Shown here: positions 11,479-24,182 of the stretch, piece after piece
How positions within the stretch are numbered: position 1 is the stretch's first letter
Layout: each line of letters begins with the position of its first letter
Assembly: GCA_037957365.1 (NCBI GenBank)
Contig: JARHVA010001190.1
Coordinates: 1,078,001 to 1,142,000 of the forward strand
Direction of reading: 5' to 3'
Source of the DNA: Torreya grandis
Taxonomy: Eukaryota; Streptophyta; Pinopsida; Cupressales; Taxaceae
Length of the DNA: 64,000 nucleotides
The notes under the pieces: model-generated
The model's database searches: none
Told to the model about the DNA's origin: nothing
What the model saw: the letters and a program-made list of their open reading frames with translations, nothing else
Made by a program: the position numbers and the translations under genes

Positions 11479-14400
11479 TATTATCATCAAAATTTGCACC
11501 CTTGAGGAGGTTGTTCAAGCCTCCTTACTTAAGTGATAGCATGGGGACACCTCTACGTTGTGGGTATCCTAATCAATGAGGTGAATCTCTAGATAGGGAT
11601 AGATCCCTTGATGTTATCATCCTAAACTACTACTAAACCTATTGCTTATAAGGGAAAAGGGTAAAAGAAATATAAATTAAACTAATTTAGGGAGGTAATG
11701 CACCAAATTAGCAACTCAATAATGAGTGTTTCAACATGGAAGTGATAGACAATGTATTGAATGAGAGGTCTAATTAGGAGGTCTAAAAAATACACTAATG
11801 ACTAAAATACACTTTCAAACCATGAAAAGTTATCTCAAACTCACTATGTGAACTACAAGAAGATAATCCAGTTAAAAAGAGGTAGGATTGGACAAATGAG
11901 AGAGAGTGAAAGCACTGCTACTAGCATTCATCAATAATCACTCAAGTACACTAGTTAAAACCATGTGAGAAGGTAAGAATAAAATTTATTCATCATTCAA
12001 ATTCATAGTGAAAGTTTTTATTTGAGTAGGTCTTTGCCATACTCAGCCAAAGGATCTATTACAAGCCATTTGAAGAGAGAGCAGGCATAGGAGTAACTCC
12101 AATGACAAGTTTCACTTCATCTAAGTCAATTATAGTTCAAGGGAAGAGTATAAGATTAGTTTTATCCATATCCTTGGCATGTTTTGGTTGCTTAATGATG
12201 AGATTATATAAGAAAGGCATAGAAGAGACTCTTCAACTCCGTAGATAACTCATCAACCTTGTTTAAAACTGCATATTCTTAGCCAAAGAGGAGTTACAAG
12301 CTTATGTTTGACACTTGGAAATATTTATCTAGCTCAATTTAGATCTATAATGACATACTTGGCCAATTCCATGTTATTTTCATCTTGGGAGAGGATGATA
12401 ACTAAGTTTCACATTTTCTCATGCTACCAAGAAACTGCAATTCACCCTTCTTGGTGAGAGACTGATCATTTTTCTTTGTTCAGGCCTAGTTAGCCACTTA
12501 TAAACTATAATATCATTATTAATACCTATAAAATTAATTTTTAAATGATTCAATACATGTTTCTTTTCTTAATATACCTTTGGCACCGATTAGGGAAGTT
12601 TATAGGCCACAAAACCCTGTAAACTAGCTCTAGGAGGCAAACTTTCAAGCCAAAAATTCATACATTTCCTCCCACATGTGTGATATAGTGATTCATTAAA
12701 GTTATATTAGGTGTGAATATTTCATTAAAGTATTTTTAATTCTATTCAATTTCATTTTTAACCCTTATAGGGATTATATCTCCATCGAGCTCCTAAAAGG
12801 GTTTAGAGAGGGTTTAAAGTGGCCTATCATCTTAACAATCATTCATAAAGATGAGGTGCATAATACCTAAAACAATGCCATAATTTTTTATAAAAAATAT
12901 GTCCTCTTCTATTTCTAATATCTTTAGGTCTCATTTAAATGTTCCTGCAAGATCCAAGCACAAAATTGAGCCTTCTCGAGCTTCTCAAAGTGCAAAATAG
13001 GATTTGAGAGGTGGTTGCCTTATTAAAGATGATTCATAGAGAACAAAGGATTAATACATTAACCAATGTCATAATATGAAATTTTTGAAGCCTATATAAC
13101 ATATACAAACACAATTATACCCATATAAAACCTCCATGGAGTTTTGAGCCTAGAAAGATAGCCTCTTGGCTAGTAAGACTATGTGAGACCGAGAGAAAGA
13201 GAGAGGGTTTGGCCTCAAACCCCATAAAGTGTATTTTATTATTTTTAAATACCTTAAATAGGTCTATTAAAACTTATATTATGTTTATTCATGACCTCCA
13301 ATGGTAATTTCCTTCTAAAAGGTTGTGTAACCTAATTTTCATATTTTAAGGGTTTGTAGGCCATTATGCCAATCTGACCCTAATGGCCTTGTTTGGGGTC
13401 TACTTCATCATTAAAATGATCCAATACTTTTTAAAAATATTGATAAGATTCATCATACTTTAATTATCATATAAAACCAAAACTCAATTCAATATTTCAT
13501 ATTGTCTTCACACCTTTGAAGGCAGACTTGAAACTCTCTATTAGGCTTAAACAAACTTGTGGGTCTGTGGACTGTATGACTGCAAGATTTGGGATGAATT
13601 ATATTTTAATTGGTAGCTTTATTATTTTAATTTATACTAAAATTTTCATCCTATGTCTTTTTAATTTTGTATAACTCTCTACTTTTCTTCCCTCCATCAC
13701 TAGTAGGCATATTTCCCATGTTTTACTTGGTAACCTTGTAAGTCTGCATTAGACCTCCTTGATTGTGATCTACAAAAAATTAGTTATCTTAAACCAATAA
13801 AAAATTAATGAGGTTAATCTCATGTTATTATCCTTTATACACACTTTTTTCTATCCCCTACAACATTTTAATCCGTCAAACACCAACATAACATGCTTGT
13901 TTCTTTTACTCTTGTTTGCTAACAGGCTTGGGGGTCTGTGTTAGGCTTAAAACCTATTGGATATCAAAATTGGGTCTTTAAATCACTATTTAATCCTTAA
14001 TTTAGCATACACACACCTTCAAATTAAATTCTTATGTCTTCCATAACTCTCTTGGCCTTCAATCTTCATCTTTCCATATAGGGTTCATTGCATTTCTATG
14101 GAAAAAGAGACCTACAGGTTTGCAAACATATAGGTATCCATTTTCATCATTATAAGATATTTATATTGCATTATTTAATCATTATAACCCTAAACTAACT
14201 TTTAAACCACCTCCTAAAAATATTCATGTCTTTTTATGCATTCACACTATTAATGCAAGGCAAGAGTTGTCTCTTTGATTCATTCTTATAGAGGCAGACT
14301 TTTACACAATCTTCTAACTTGAGGTCATTGTGTGTTTGCTTTGGGGAAGATAGTGTTGAGGTTTCCAATATTTTTTTAGTTATTTTATGCCTAATATATC

Positions 14401-15856
14401 ATTTCAATTATATGAAACCAATTCTCCTATTGGTTTTTTGAGGTTCAAACTCAAACCATGTTGATCTCCTACTAGTGCAGGAAACACACAGTGTTGTTGA
14501 TGAGCATGACAATATGATCCTCCTCCCTTTTGTAGATATAACAATGATTTTATAATATATATGGGTTTAAATATTCCAACCATACCATCACACCATAATT
14601 CTTTCTCTTTTCATTAATTGATGCACTAAGATTCTACCTGTAATCTGCTATAGTCTACAACTTGGTCCAAAACTAAAATTCCTTCATTGTTTTAGTATGC
14701 TTAGTGTTTGATAAAGGATTTAATAGGTTTTTAATAAGATTTATGTAATTATATAGGTTATTTTAAGATCACCTAGGTTGAGAAGACACTTAAAAAAAAC
14801 AAGAACCTAGTTTGTAACCTCTCTCTTTCACCTACAACTTACCATAAATGGAGATCTCTCTCTCTGATGTTCACACGTGCCAACCAGGTGCTATAAATGG
14901 TATGAGAGATTTAATTTAGTCTTTTATTATATCATTTCATCATTAATTTCCATAAAAGGATTCATAAATTCCCTAGAACCATTGAGAATCGAGCTTGTAT
15001 GGAAAGAAGGGGCATTTTTGACTACCTGAACTCTTAACGATTGTTCATAAAGGAGGATCCATTAATTTGAGAACTATTACCATGGGTTTTAATGGAATTA
15101 GGACCCCTTTAAAATATAAGGAACATTACTTCTAACTCTCTCTATCTCCTTTACATATCAAGAGAAAATCATTGACTTTTTTGGGGCTGTCAAGGACCTG
15201 ATAAGAGAGAAGAGAAGGTTTTATACTTTTTTGAGACATGTAACTTATCAAAACACCTTATTTGAGTTTGAGAGATATAGATGAAGCCATGAAGGTTCAT
15301 GTAGATAAAACTTACCCTAGAAAACTTGCAACCATGCTTTAAAAGAGAGCTTTATAGCACTAAAAATTGTTGTATCTACTTGATAACCTTGATGGAGCTA
15401 TATTAATGGATTTTTCCATGATTTTATGGATGTGTGGAAATTTCCAAGAGTTTCATCATGTTCTGTACTTGCAATTTTTTTCATATATTATTTCTTGAAT
15501 ATTACAAAATGCATAAGGAAACACTTAAAATGGGTTATAACATTAGAAAAGAGGGTGTAACATCATTTTAGGCACTTGTATGGACCAAAGGGAGTGTGGT
15601 GTGAATGGAAATGTGTTAAATGACTCAAAAAGGTCTTATCAACCTTTGACTCCTTTTGAACCTAGTTGGATAAATCATGACAAGGCTAGACAAACACAAA
15701 CCAACATAAGACCATTACCTTAAATTTGTTAAAAATACCTTAAACTTTGCTAAACATGACTTACAAGGAGATTTTCAAGGTATTAAATCAAGGTCAAAAC
15801 TTGATAGACTAAGTTTTTTATGGCCTTGATCTATGGTAGCCAAATGTTGGCTAACA
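11479..15856 (-). repeat. Left LTR of the LARD-like element
   Basis: About 4.38 kb, matching 18,455-22,937 throughout, for example the start (ATCATCAAAATTTGCACCC) and the end (TTGGCTAAC). It contains no ORF of note. Small insertions and deletions and many substitutions separate the two copies, so the insertion is old, clearly older than the copia insertion. Confidence 0.82.
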
Positions 15857-18454
15857 TCTTTGGTGATCTCTTGGGAATGTTTGTTTGCTAAGCATACTAG
15901 ACTGGTAGCCTAGTCCATCCATTGGCCTATGGAATCACTGTCACTCAAATTGAGACACAATACTACCTTAAAAAAGATGAGAAATTGAAAAAACCTTCTA
16001 GACACACAACACATAAAATACAACACACAACAAGACAAAACAATCCAACACACTTGTGCTAACAAGCACTAAGGTAAAACAAAACATAAATAATCTACTA
16101 CACACAACTAACCTTAACATATATTCCTCCTCTAGGTTCAAATGGAAATATCTTGAGATCATCATGCTCCCATGAAATCATATTATCATATGATGAATGA
16201 AGTCTAATCAGGTATTGCTCATGGAGTGAGAGCTTCCACCTATATTTTGAGATGTTGGCATACTCATGGTTTCCTTGACTAGCAATTAGACCTTCTTACT
16301 TCATTCCTTTATCCATGGATTGATTATGTGAGTCAAGAACAAATTCATACTTATCCCAAATTTGGTTTTTTGTAAAAAACAATACTATCTCTACCTCATC
16401 AATAGGCTGCTCTTGATTGTTTATGGCCAGTTGAAAAGAGTCATTGTGTCTTGGAACTTCTTCAAGTTGTTCAAACCCCTCCATGAGAAAATAATATGTC
16501 TTCTTCTTGAATCTCACCTTGATATTGAATATGTTTTTGAACATAGAGATTATGATTACCTTATTGACCACTTTCTTGATTAGGAAGAATTAGATTCCCC
16601 TCACCAAGTGGTCGATAGTTCTCTTGCTCCAAAGCTGAAACTGAGTTTTCTGATTAGGTATGTTTGCAAACAATGATATCCTTTTCATTTCTAGTCAATT
16701 AACTATCTCTTCACCAATTTATACATCTTGAGAGTCATCTAGTTACATCTCAGGTACAATCACCATCTTTCCACCTTGTTCACGTTTGAGAAAACCATCT
16801 CTCTCTTCGCTTTAAAAAAATGATATGCTTTGGTCTTTAACTCTCAAGATTGATTTGCACCTTTCTTCACCAAGTGGTGTTCCAATGATGAATTATTCAT
16901 CATATACACTTGAGTTATCCTCCTCAAATCCTTATTGGGAGTGATATACAACTGTAATTTCCTCAAGAAGGGGTTGCTTAACCTAACAAACAAGTTTTGA
17001 GCTCTCATGATCAATGAGGTTATCCCTCTCTTCCTTTTATTCACCAATGAATCCTTTAAATATTGAAATGCTTTAGTTTTAAACTTTATCCACAAGGACT
17101 TCCTCCTTCATTTTAATTATCTCTTGAGTTGATTTCCAATATGGGAAAGTTTTAAGTTCTTCAAGCTTCTCAAAAAGTATTTCTTTCTTACCTTGGATTC
17201 CTTCTTGAATTGACTTCCAAGATGGGAAAGCTTGAGGTTATTAAGGAGGGATGGGTATGGCTTGAATAAGTTTAGGTTCTTCTTTGGTCCAAATTCCCCA
17301 ATCTAAGATTATTCCACTTTATTTATCCCATGACTCACCACTTGATTCCAACTTAGAATCTTAAGGGACATTTTGGGGTGCTTGAGGAAGAGGAATGGTG
17401 TTTAGTGCCAAGATAGCCTCATTATTTTCCCTCCAAGTAGCAATCAAACACTCTAATTTTGATTATTCCTAATCCTTATCCCTCTTAATAATAACTTATT
17501 TCCTCTTTTGGATACTCTTATGGATTGACTTTCAAGATGGGAAAGCTTGAGGAATATGTGACGGCCTTGGGATGTTTTGGAAATCAATTGATTCAGCCTT
17601 TTGAGAGAGAATAGGTGGAGAAAAAAAGGGTTGAGGTGGAGTAAGAGAAAGCACATGAGGCTAATAGTAATGAAATTTTTGTCCCTCATAATAATTATCT
17701 TGTCTTTTATGTATTGAATTAGGCCACCTATATCCAACATGTCACTAGTGAGTTTTTGTTTGTTCTCTCCTTCAATAGGTGCTCATTATCTCTTACTCAT
17801 CTGCAATGAGTCTCTCACATTATGAATGAGATGACTAGGAACATTTAGACCATACTCCCTTTGTCTATCAAGCTCTATCATATTCCTTTCATAGCCTAAG
17901 AGAGTTTTCTTGAAGCTTGAGATAAATTGATTGGAAATAAGACTATGTTTACTAGGAATAACATGGTCTTAACAAGGTTGACTAGAAGAATGAATAGGTT
18001 GTGAAACTAGTGGACTTGGGGTGGAAGGTAGAACATAGGAATGATGTAAAGCTTGGTAAGGATGTTGAGGCAAAGAACAAAGATGATACTCTTGATAGCA
18101 AGGCTAGTATGAATCAACATATTGTTGATAGGGGTCAACCAACTATTGATAGGGATCAACATAAGCTTGACATGGCTCAATATGGGGCTGATAATGACCA
18201 ACATGTTGAGGATATGATTTACCAACTTGAGTAAAATAGAAATAAACTCCAAACTCAGCATTGAAATTTCATGAGGAAGGTAGAATAAAAAGATCACTTG
18301 CTTAAAAGATTACATGGGCTACTAAAACTAGTTGAATACATTCAGAGTCACCATTAGTTTTTGTGTTCATGCCTCCAAAGGTTTATGCGTTGAAGAGCAC
18401 ACCAATCACTCTTAAATGGATGATGTCTCTTGGTCTCACTGAGTGTGCTAAAAT
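15857..18454 (-). pseudogene. Interior of the LARD-like element with decayed Pro/Gln/Tyr-rich ORF
   Basis: No known domain. On the minus strand broken frames can be followed from about 18,240 to 17,090. First comes a tract rich in Tyr, Pro and Gln with DPYQ-type repeats (about 18,070-18,230). Then a charged stretch follows (FKKTLLGYERNMIELDRQRE, about 17,870-17,940). After it, three spaced copies of a motif like QAFPSWKSIQE occur (about 17,540, 17,220 and 17,140; the first has a stop and the last reads TFPYWKSTQE). A gag-like structural protein of a non-autonomous element is possible, but similarity to gag is not demonstrated. Short open pieces at 16,296-16,571, 16,844-17,095 and 17,453-17,740 belong to this region or overlap it. 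Confidence 0.5.
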
Positions 18455-21400
18455 TATTATCATCAAAAATTACACCCATGAGGAGGTTGTTCAAGCCTCC
18501 TCACTTAAGTGATAGCATGGAGACACCTCTAGGTTATGGGTGGCCTAATCAATGAGGTAAATTTCTATATAGGGATAGCTCCCTTGATGTTATCACCATG
18601 AACTACTACTAGACCTATTATTTGCAAGGGAAAAGGGTAAGAAAAAATGAAATTAAACTAATCTAGGGAGGTGATACACCAAATTAAAACCCTCCACTTG
18701 ACCATCATGCACTAAGAACATGAATTAGTCTTAAATCTAATCCCACTACACAATAAGGACATTCAAGCATGAGTGTTTCAACATAGTAGTTATAGATAAT
18801 GTATTAAATGAGAGGGATAATTAAGAGGTCAAATAAAGACACTAATGACTAAAATCCACTTTAAAACCATGAAAATTTATCTCAAACTCACTATGTGACT
18901 TGCAAGAAGACAATCTATTTGTAAAGAATTAGGAGAGGACAAATGAGAGAGAGTGAAAGCACTACTACTAGCATTCATCAATAATCACTCAAGTACACTA
19001 GTTATAAGCATGTGAAAAGGTAATAATTAGCTTTATTCATCATTGAAAGGCATATTAAAAGTGTTTAGTTGAGTAGGGATTCACCATACTTAGCGAAAGG
19101 ATCCATTACAATCCATTTAAGGTTTTATATATAGGATAAATTGAGAGAGAAAGATAAAAAGCATTGGAGTAATTCCAATGACAAGTGTCACTTCATCCAA
19201 GTCCATTATAGTTCAAGGGAAGAGTCTAATATAATTTTTATCCATATCCTTGGCATGTATTGGCTACTTGATGATGAAATTCTAAAGGAAAGGTGTAGAA
19301 GAGACTCTTCAACTCCCTAGATGACTCATCAACCTTGTTTGAAACTGCATGTTCTTGGCCAAAAAGGAGTTATAAGCTTGTGTTTGACACTTGGAATTCT
19401 TGATCAAGATTCCTTGATCTCCCCAACTCCATCCTAGGATAATTACATATTATTTTCACCTTGGGAGAGGATGAGAATTGAGTTTCACACTTGTTCATGC
19501 TGCTAAGAAATTATAATTCAACCTTTTTGGTGCAAGACTGATCATCTTTCTTCTTTTAAGCCTAGTTAATCACTTGTAAATTGTATTATCATTATGAATA
19601 CCTATCAAATTAATTTTGAAATGATCCAATACCAGTATCTTGTCTTAATAGACCTCTTCCATTGGTTATGGAAGCTTATAGGCCACACAACCCTACAAAT
19701 TAGGTCTTAGAGGTAATCTTCCAGGCCAAAAATTTATACATATCCTCCCACACACGTGAGATAGTGACTCATTCAGATATATTATGTGTGAACAGGGAAT
19801 TCAAATATTTTTTTATTTCAATCAAGTTCATTTTAAACCATTACAGGGACTTATATCTCCATCAAACTCCTAGAAGGGTTTAGAGAGGGTTTAAAGTAAC
19901 CTATCATCTTATCGATGATTCATAAAGATGAGGGGCCTAATCCATGAATCAATGCCTTGATTTTTTATCACATAGGGGTCCCATTACATGGATAATATCT
20001 TCATGTCCCATGCAAATGTTCCAACAATATCCAAGCACAAAACTGAGCCTTCATGAGCTTCTCGCATTGCAAAACAAGGTTTGGGAGGTGGTTGCCTTCT
20101 TGAAGATGATTCAAAGAAAACAAAGGATTAATCCATGCACCAATGCCATAATATGCAAGTGGGGAATCATATATAACATCTCCAAACACAAATTTTACCC
20201 ATGAAAAACCTCCATGGAGTTATGATCCTAGAAAGATAGCCTCTCGAGATAGTAAGACTATGTGTGAGACCAAAAGAGAGAGAGTTTGGCCTCAAACCCC
20301 TCAAAGTGTATTTTATTATTTTTAAATACCTTAAATATGTATATGAAAACCTATATTATTTTTATTCATGAAATATAATGGTATTTTCCTTCCAAAATAT
20401 TTTGTAACCTATTTTTTATATTTTGAGGGTTTGTAGGCCATTAGGCTAGTCTAGCCCTATGGCCTTGTTTGGGGGCTGATTTATCATTATAAGGATCCAA
20501 TCCTTGTGAAAAATCTTGATAAGATTAATCATCCTTTCATGATCATATAAAACCAATTCTCAATATAATATTTCATATTGTCTTCACACCTTTGAAGGTA
20601 GACTTGAAACTCTTTATTAGTCTTAAATAGGCATGTGGGTTTAAGGACTATATGACTGCAAGCTTAGGGATGAATTATATTTTCATTGGTAGTTTAGTTA
20701 TTTTAATTGATAATATAAGTTTTTACCTATCTTTTTTTAATTCTCTAAAACTTTATATTTTTCTTCCCTCCATCACCAACAGGCATATTTCCCATGTTTT
20801 ACTTAGCAAGCATGTAGGTCTGCATTAGACCTTCTTGACTATGATCTACCAAAATGGAGTTATATTAAACCAATAAAACCTTAATTAGGTTCCTATAATG
20901 TGATTAACCTTTATACACTTTTTTTTCTAAGCCCTATAACCTTTCAATCCCTCAAACACCAACACAACATGCTTATTTTACTCTCTGTCTGCTAACAGGC
21001 TTGTGGGTTTGTGTTAGGCTTAAAACCTATTAGAGCTCAAAATTGGGTCTTAAAATCACTATTTAATCCATAATTTAACCTTCACACACCTTCCCATTTC
21101 CTAATCATGGCTTCCATAACTCCTTTGTACTTTAATCTTCATCTTGCCATATAGGGTTCATTGCATTTCTATGGAAAAAGAGATCTACAGGTCTGCAAAT
21201 GTGTAGGTCTACATTTTCATCATTATAATCTCTTTATGATGAATTATTTTATCATTATGACCCTAAAATTACTTTTAAACCACCTCCTAAAAATATTCAT
21301 TTCCTTTTATACCTTCACACTTCTCATGCAAGGCAAGAGTTGTCTCTTTGATTCATTCTTGCATATGCAGACTTTTACACAGTCTTATAACCTAAGGTCA

Positions 21401-22937
21401 TTGTATGTTTACTTTGGAGTAGTTGGTGTTGAGGTGACCAATATTTTGGAGTTATTGGATTCCTATTATATCATTTCAATTATATTAAACCAATTCTCTT
21501 ATTGATTTATTTGAGGTTCAAACTCAAACCATGTTAATCTCCTACTAGTGTAAGCTACACATAGTCCTATTAATGAACATGAAAATATGATTTGCTTAAC
21601 TTTTTATCTCTGAAAATGATTTGATAAGATATATATGGGTTTAAATATGCCAAACATACAATCAAAACCTACTTATTTATCCTTTCGTTCATTGGATACA
21701 TTATGCACTAATATTCTACCTGCAATTTGCTATAGTTTATAACTTGGTCCAAAACTAGCATTCCTTCACTATTTTAGCTTGCTTGGTGATCAAGAAATAA
21801 TTTATGAGGCTGGTAATAATATTGAGGGAATGGTATATTTTATTTGAATATCACCTGGGTTTATAATACACTTAAAACAAACAATAACCCAACTTGTAAC
21901 CTTTCCCTTTTACCTGTAACTTACCATAAATGGATATTGCTCTCTCTCTGATGTTCATACATGCCAACCAAGTGATGTAAATGGTATGAAAGATTTAATG
22001 GATTATTTTATGATCTCATATAATAATTCATTTCCATCAATGGGTTCATAAATTCCATAGAACCATTAAGAGCTAAGCCTGTGTGGAAAGAAGGGGCATT
22101 TTTGACTACTTGAACTCTTAACAATTGTTCATAAAGGAGGAACCATTAATCTGAGATCTATGGCCATGGGTTTTAAATTAAATTAATACCCTATAAAATC
22201 CCAATATAATTATTTATAACTCTCTCTTTCCTCTTCATACCAAGAGAAAATCATTGACTATTTTGGGGCTACCAAGGCCCTAATAGTAGAGAAGAGAAGG
22301 TTTTCTACTTTTATGAGACCTGTAGCTCATAAAAACACCTTGTTTAATTTTGAGATAGATGGAGGAGTCCATGGATTTTCTTGGAAATCAACCTTACCCT
22401 AGAAAACTTGCATCCATGCTTCAAAAGAGACCTTCATAGCACTAAAAACTACCATATCTAATTGACAACCTTGATGGAGCTATACTAATGGAGTTTTCGA
22501 TGCTTGTACAGATGTATTTCAATGTCTAAGAGCTTCATCATGTTTTTTACCTACCATTTCTTTCACATGTTCTTTCTTAAATGTTACAAAATGCATAAAG
22601 AAATACTTGAAATGGGTTATAACATTAGAAAAGAGAGTCTAACATCCTTTTAGACACTTGTATGGACCAAAGGGAGTGTGGGGTGACTTGAGATATGTTA
22701 AATGACTCAACAAAGTCTTATAAACCCTTGACACCTTTGAATCTAGTTGGATAAATCATGATAAGGCTAGACAAACACAAACCAACATAAGACCATTACC
22801 TTAAATTTGTCAAAAATACCTTAAAATTCTCTAAACATGACTTATAAAGAGATTTGAAAGGTAGTCAATTAAGGTCAAAATTTGATAGACCAAGTTTTTT
22901 ATGAACCTGATCTATGGTATTCAAAATTTGGCTAAAA
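18455..22937 (-). repeat. Right LTR of the LARD-like element
   Basis: About 4.48 kb copy of 11,479-15,856. Shared landmarks include CTCACTTAAGTGATAGCATG near its left end and GGGTTATAACATTAGAAAAG near 22,614 (15,531 in the other copy). No gene is seen in it. Confidence 0.82.
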
Positions 22938-22942
22938 GGTCC

Positions 22943-24066
22943 TTCTCAAAGGACCCATTTTCAGAGTTACCCTAGGTTTTAATTTTTTTGTTTTAACCTT
23001 GGAATTGATTGAAATTTCTATTGTTCCCTTAGAAATTGTGATTTTGGTCTAATTTATTGAAACTTTTAGGTGTGGGAGGTGGAGTTTTAGCTTTTGATTG
23101 TTGCCTATTCATTTTGAAGTCTTGTCTTGCTTTTTGTCGAGACTTTTCTTTTTCTTCTACCCTGTGGGCAGACTTTATAATAACTACTAACATCTTAGGA
23201 TTAGTCATATCGATGTCATGCATCAATATCTTTTAGACCCAACTTGAACTTGGTTATTTTTTTCTCTTTGTCATGCATGTAATCTACATGACATATTATA
23301 TTTAAGAACTTATTCTCATATTCTAAGACAGTCATGTTCTCTTGCTTGAGTAGCTAGAAATTTATTATTTTCTACTCCTTAAAGTTCACACTCAAGTGCC
23401 TTTTTCATAATTAACTCTCAAAATTTGGCCAAGTAAGGGTCATAGGTTGATACCCTTATAAGGCATAGAGATGGTTCCACCATAGGGAAGTAGAACCATT
23501 TATCTGGTAGACAACAACCTTTACCTTCATATTGGATGGCATGTCAAGCAAGTTAAAATATTTTTGTAGATTTACTATCCATACATCAAGTGTGTCTCCT
23601 AATTCCTCACCTAAAAAGGTAGGTAGGGGAAGCTTTTTGATCTCTCTGATGATCGCGTCTACCATTATCATTGGTACTTCCTAGAGTGCTTGCTCCCCTA
23701 CTTATCTAGTTTTCAATCATGAATCAAGGCACTTCTTCCTAAGGAGCACCCTCAAGATTATTTAACCTGTGCTCTTAATTTTCAATTTTGCCTTAAATAA
23801 AATTTAGAGTCGAAAAGATTCCATGAAGGACTTATTCTTGCTTATTGATTTGGGTTGACCCCAACTGCATTATCCTTTAACACTTAATTGTTGTTATTAT
23901 CATTGTCATTATGAGGGAACAATTCATTTCTATTTTGGTTAATATTTTGAGCAGCATGAACCTTACCTCTACTTTTACCCCTACCTCAAACTCTACCTCT
24001 TAAGACTAGTCTAATAATTCCTTGATCATTCTTAACCTAATTGATGCCAACCCTAGTCTTAACCAT
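22943..24066 (-). pseudogene. Chromovirus gag, N-terminal part
   Basis: Minus-strand gag of the host chromovirus. The first ATG after the primer binding site is at 24,066 (MVKTRVGIN, then an Arg/Gly-rich stretch and an Asn/Asp-rich stretch). The capsid region (retrotransposon gag fold) is open at 23,456-23,671, with PLPTFLGEELGDTLDVWIVN and the conserved W...L signature SLWWNHL. The C-terminal basic, Gln/Pro/Asn-rich part is at 23,029-23,226. Gag packages the element RNA into virus-like particles. It is cut off at 22,942 by the LARD-like insertion and resumes at about 11,478 with the zinc knuckle. Several stops are present. Confidence 0.82.
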
Positions 24067-24167
24067 TTTCTTGATAACTCATCAAATAGTTTCATAGGAA
24101 ACTTTTAGCAAAAATAGCTCTTTTAAATCCTAATTAGGGTTGTGTTTAGATTTGATAACTTAGCTCA

Positions 24168-24180
24168 GGCTCTAATATCA
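24168..24180 (-). other. Primer binding site of the chromovirus
   Basis: On the minus strand TGATATTAGAGCC, two transitions away from the tRNA-Met site TGGTATCAGAGCC. It lies two bases after the end of the 5' LTR. Confidence 0.82.
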
Positions 24181-24182
24181 AG

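Larger units (their letters stand above)
11474..22942 (-). mobile_element. Large non-autonomous LTR element (LARD-like) inserted in chromovirus gag
   Basis: The 11,479-15,856 and 18,455-22,937 tracts are direct repeats of about 4.4 kb, flanking a 2.6-kb interior. The insertion separates the N-terminal gag (22,943-24,066) from the gag zinc knuckle (about 11,400), which are contiguous in a normal element. Flanking GGTCT (11,474-11,478) and GGTCC (22,938-22,942) are a likely decayed 5-bp target duplication. No RT, integrase or protease is visible. Minus orientation is inferred from a decayed interior ORF and from a TGTTAGCC LTR start at 15,856 preceded by a purine-rich stretch. The other LTR end lacks a clear CA, so that boundary is uncertain by several bases. 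Confidence 0.78.

Noticed and set aside
18001..18234. Plus-strand ORF rich in Asp and Gln
   Set aside because: It is the reverse reading of the Tyr/Pro/Gln repeat on the minus strand, which agrees better with the neighbouring minus-strand frames.
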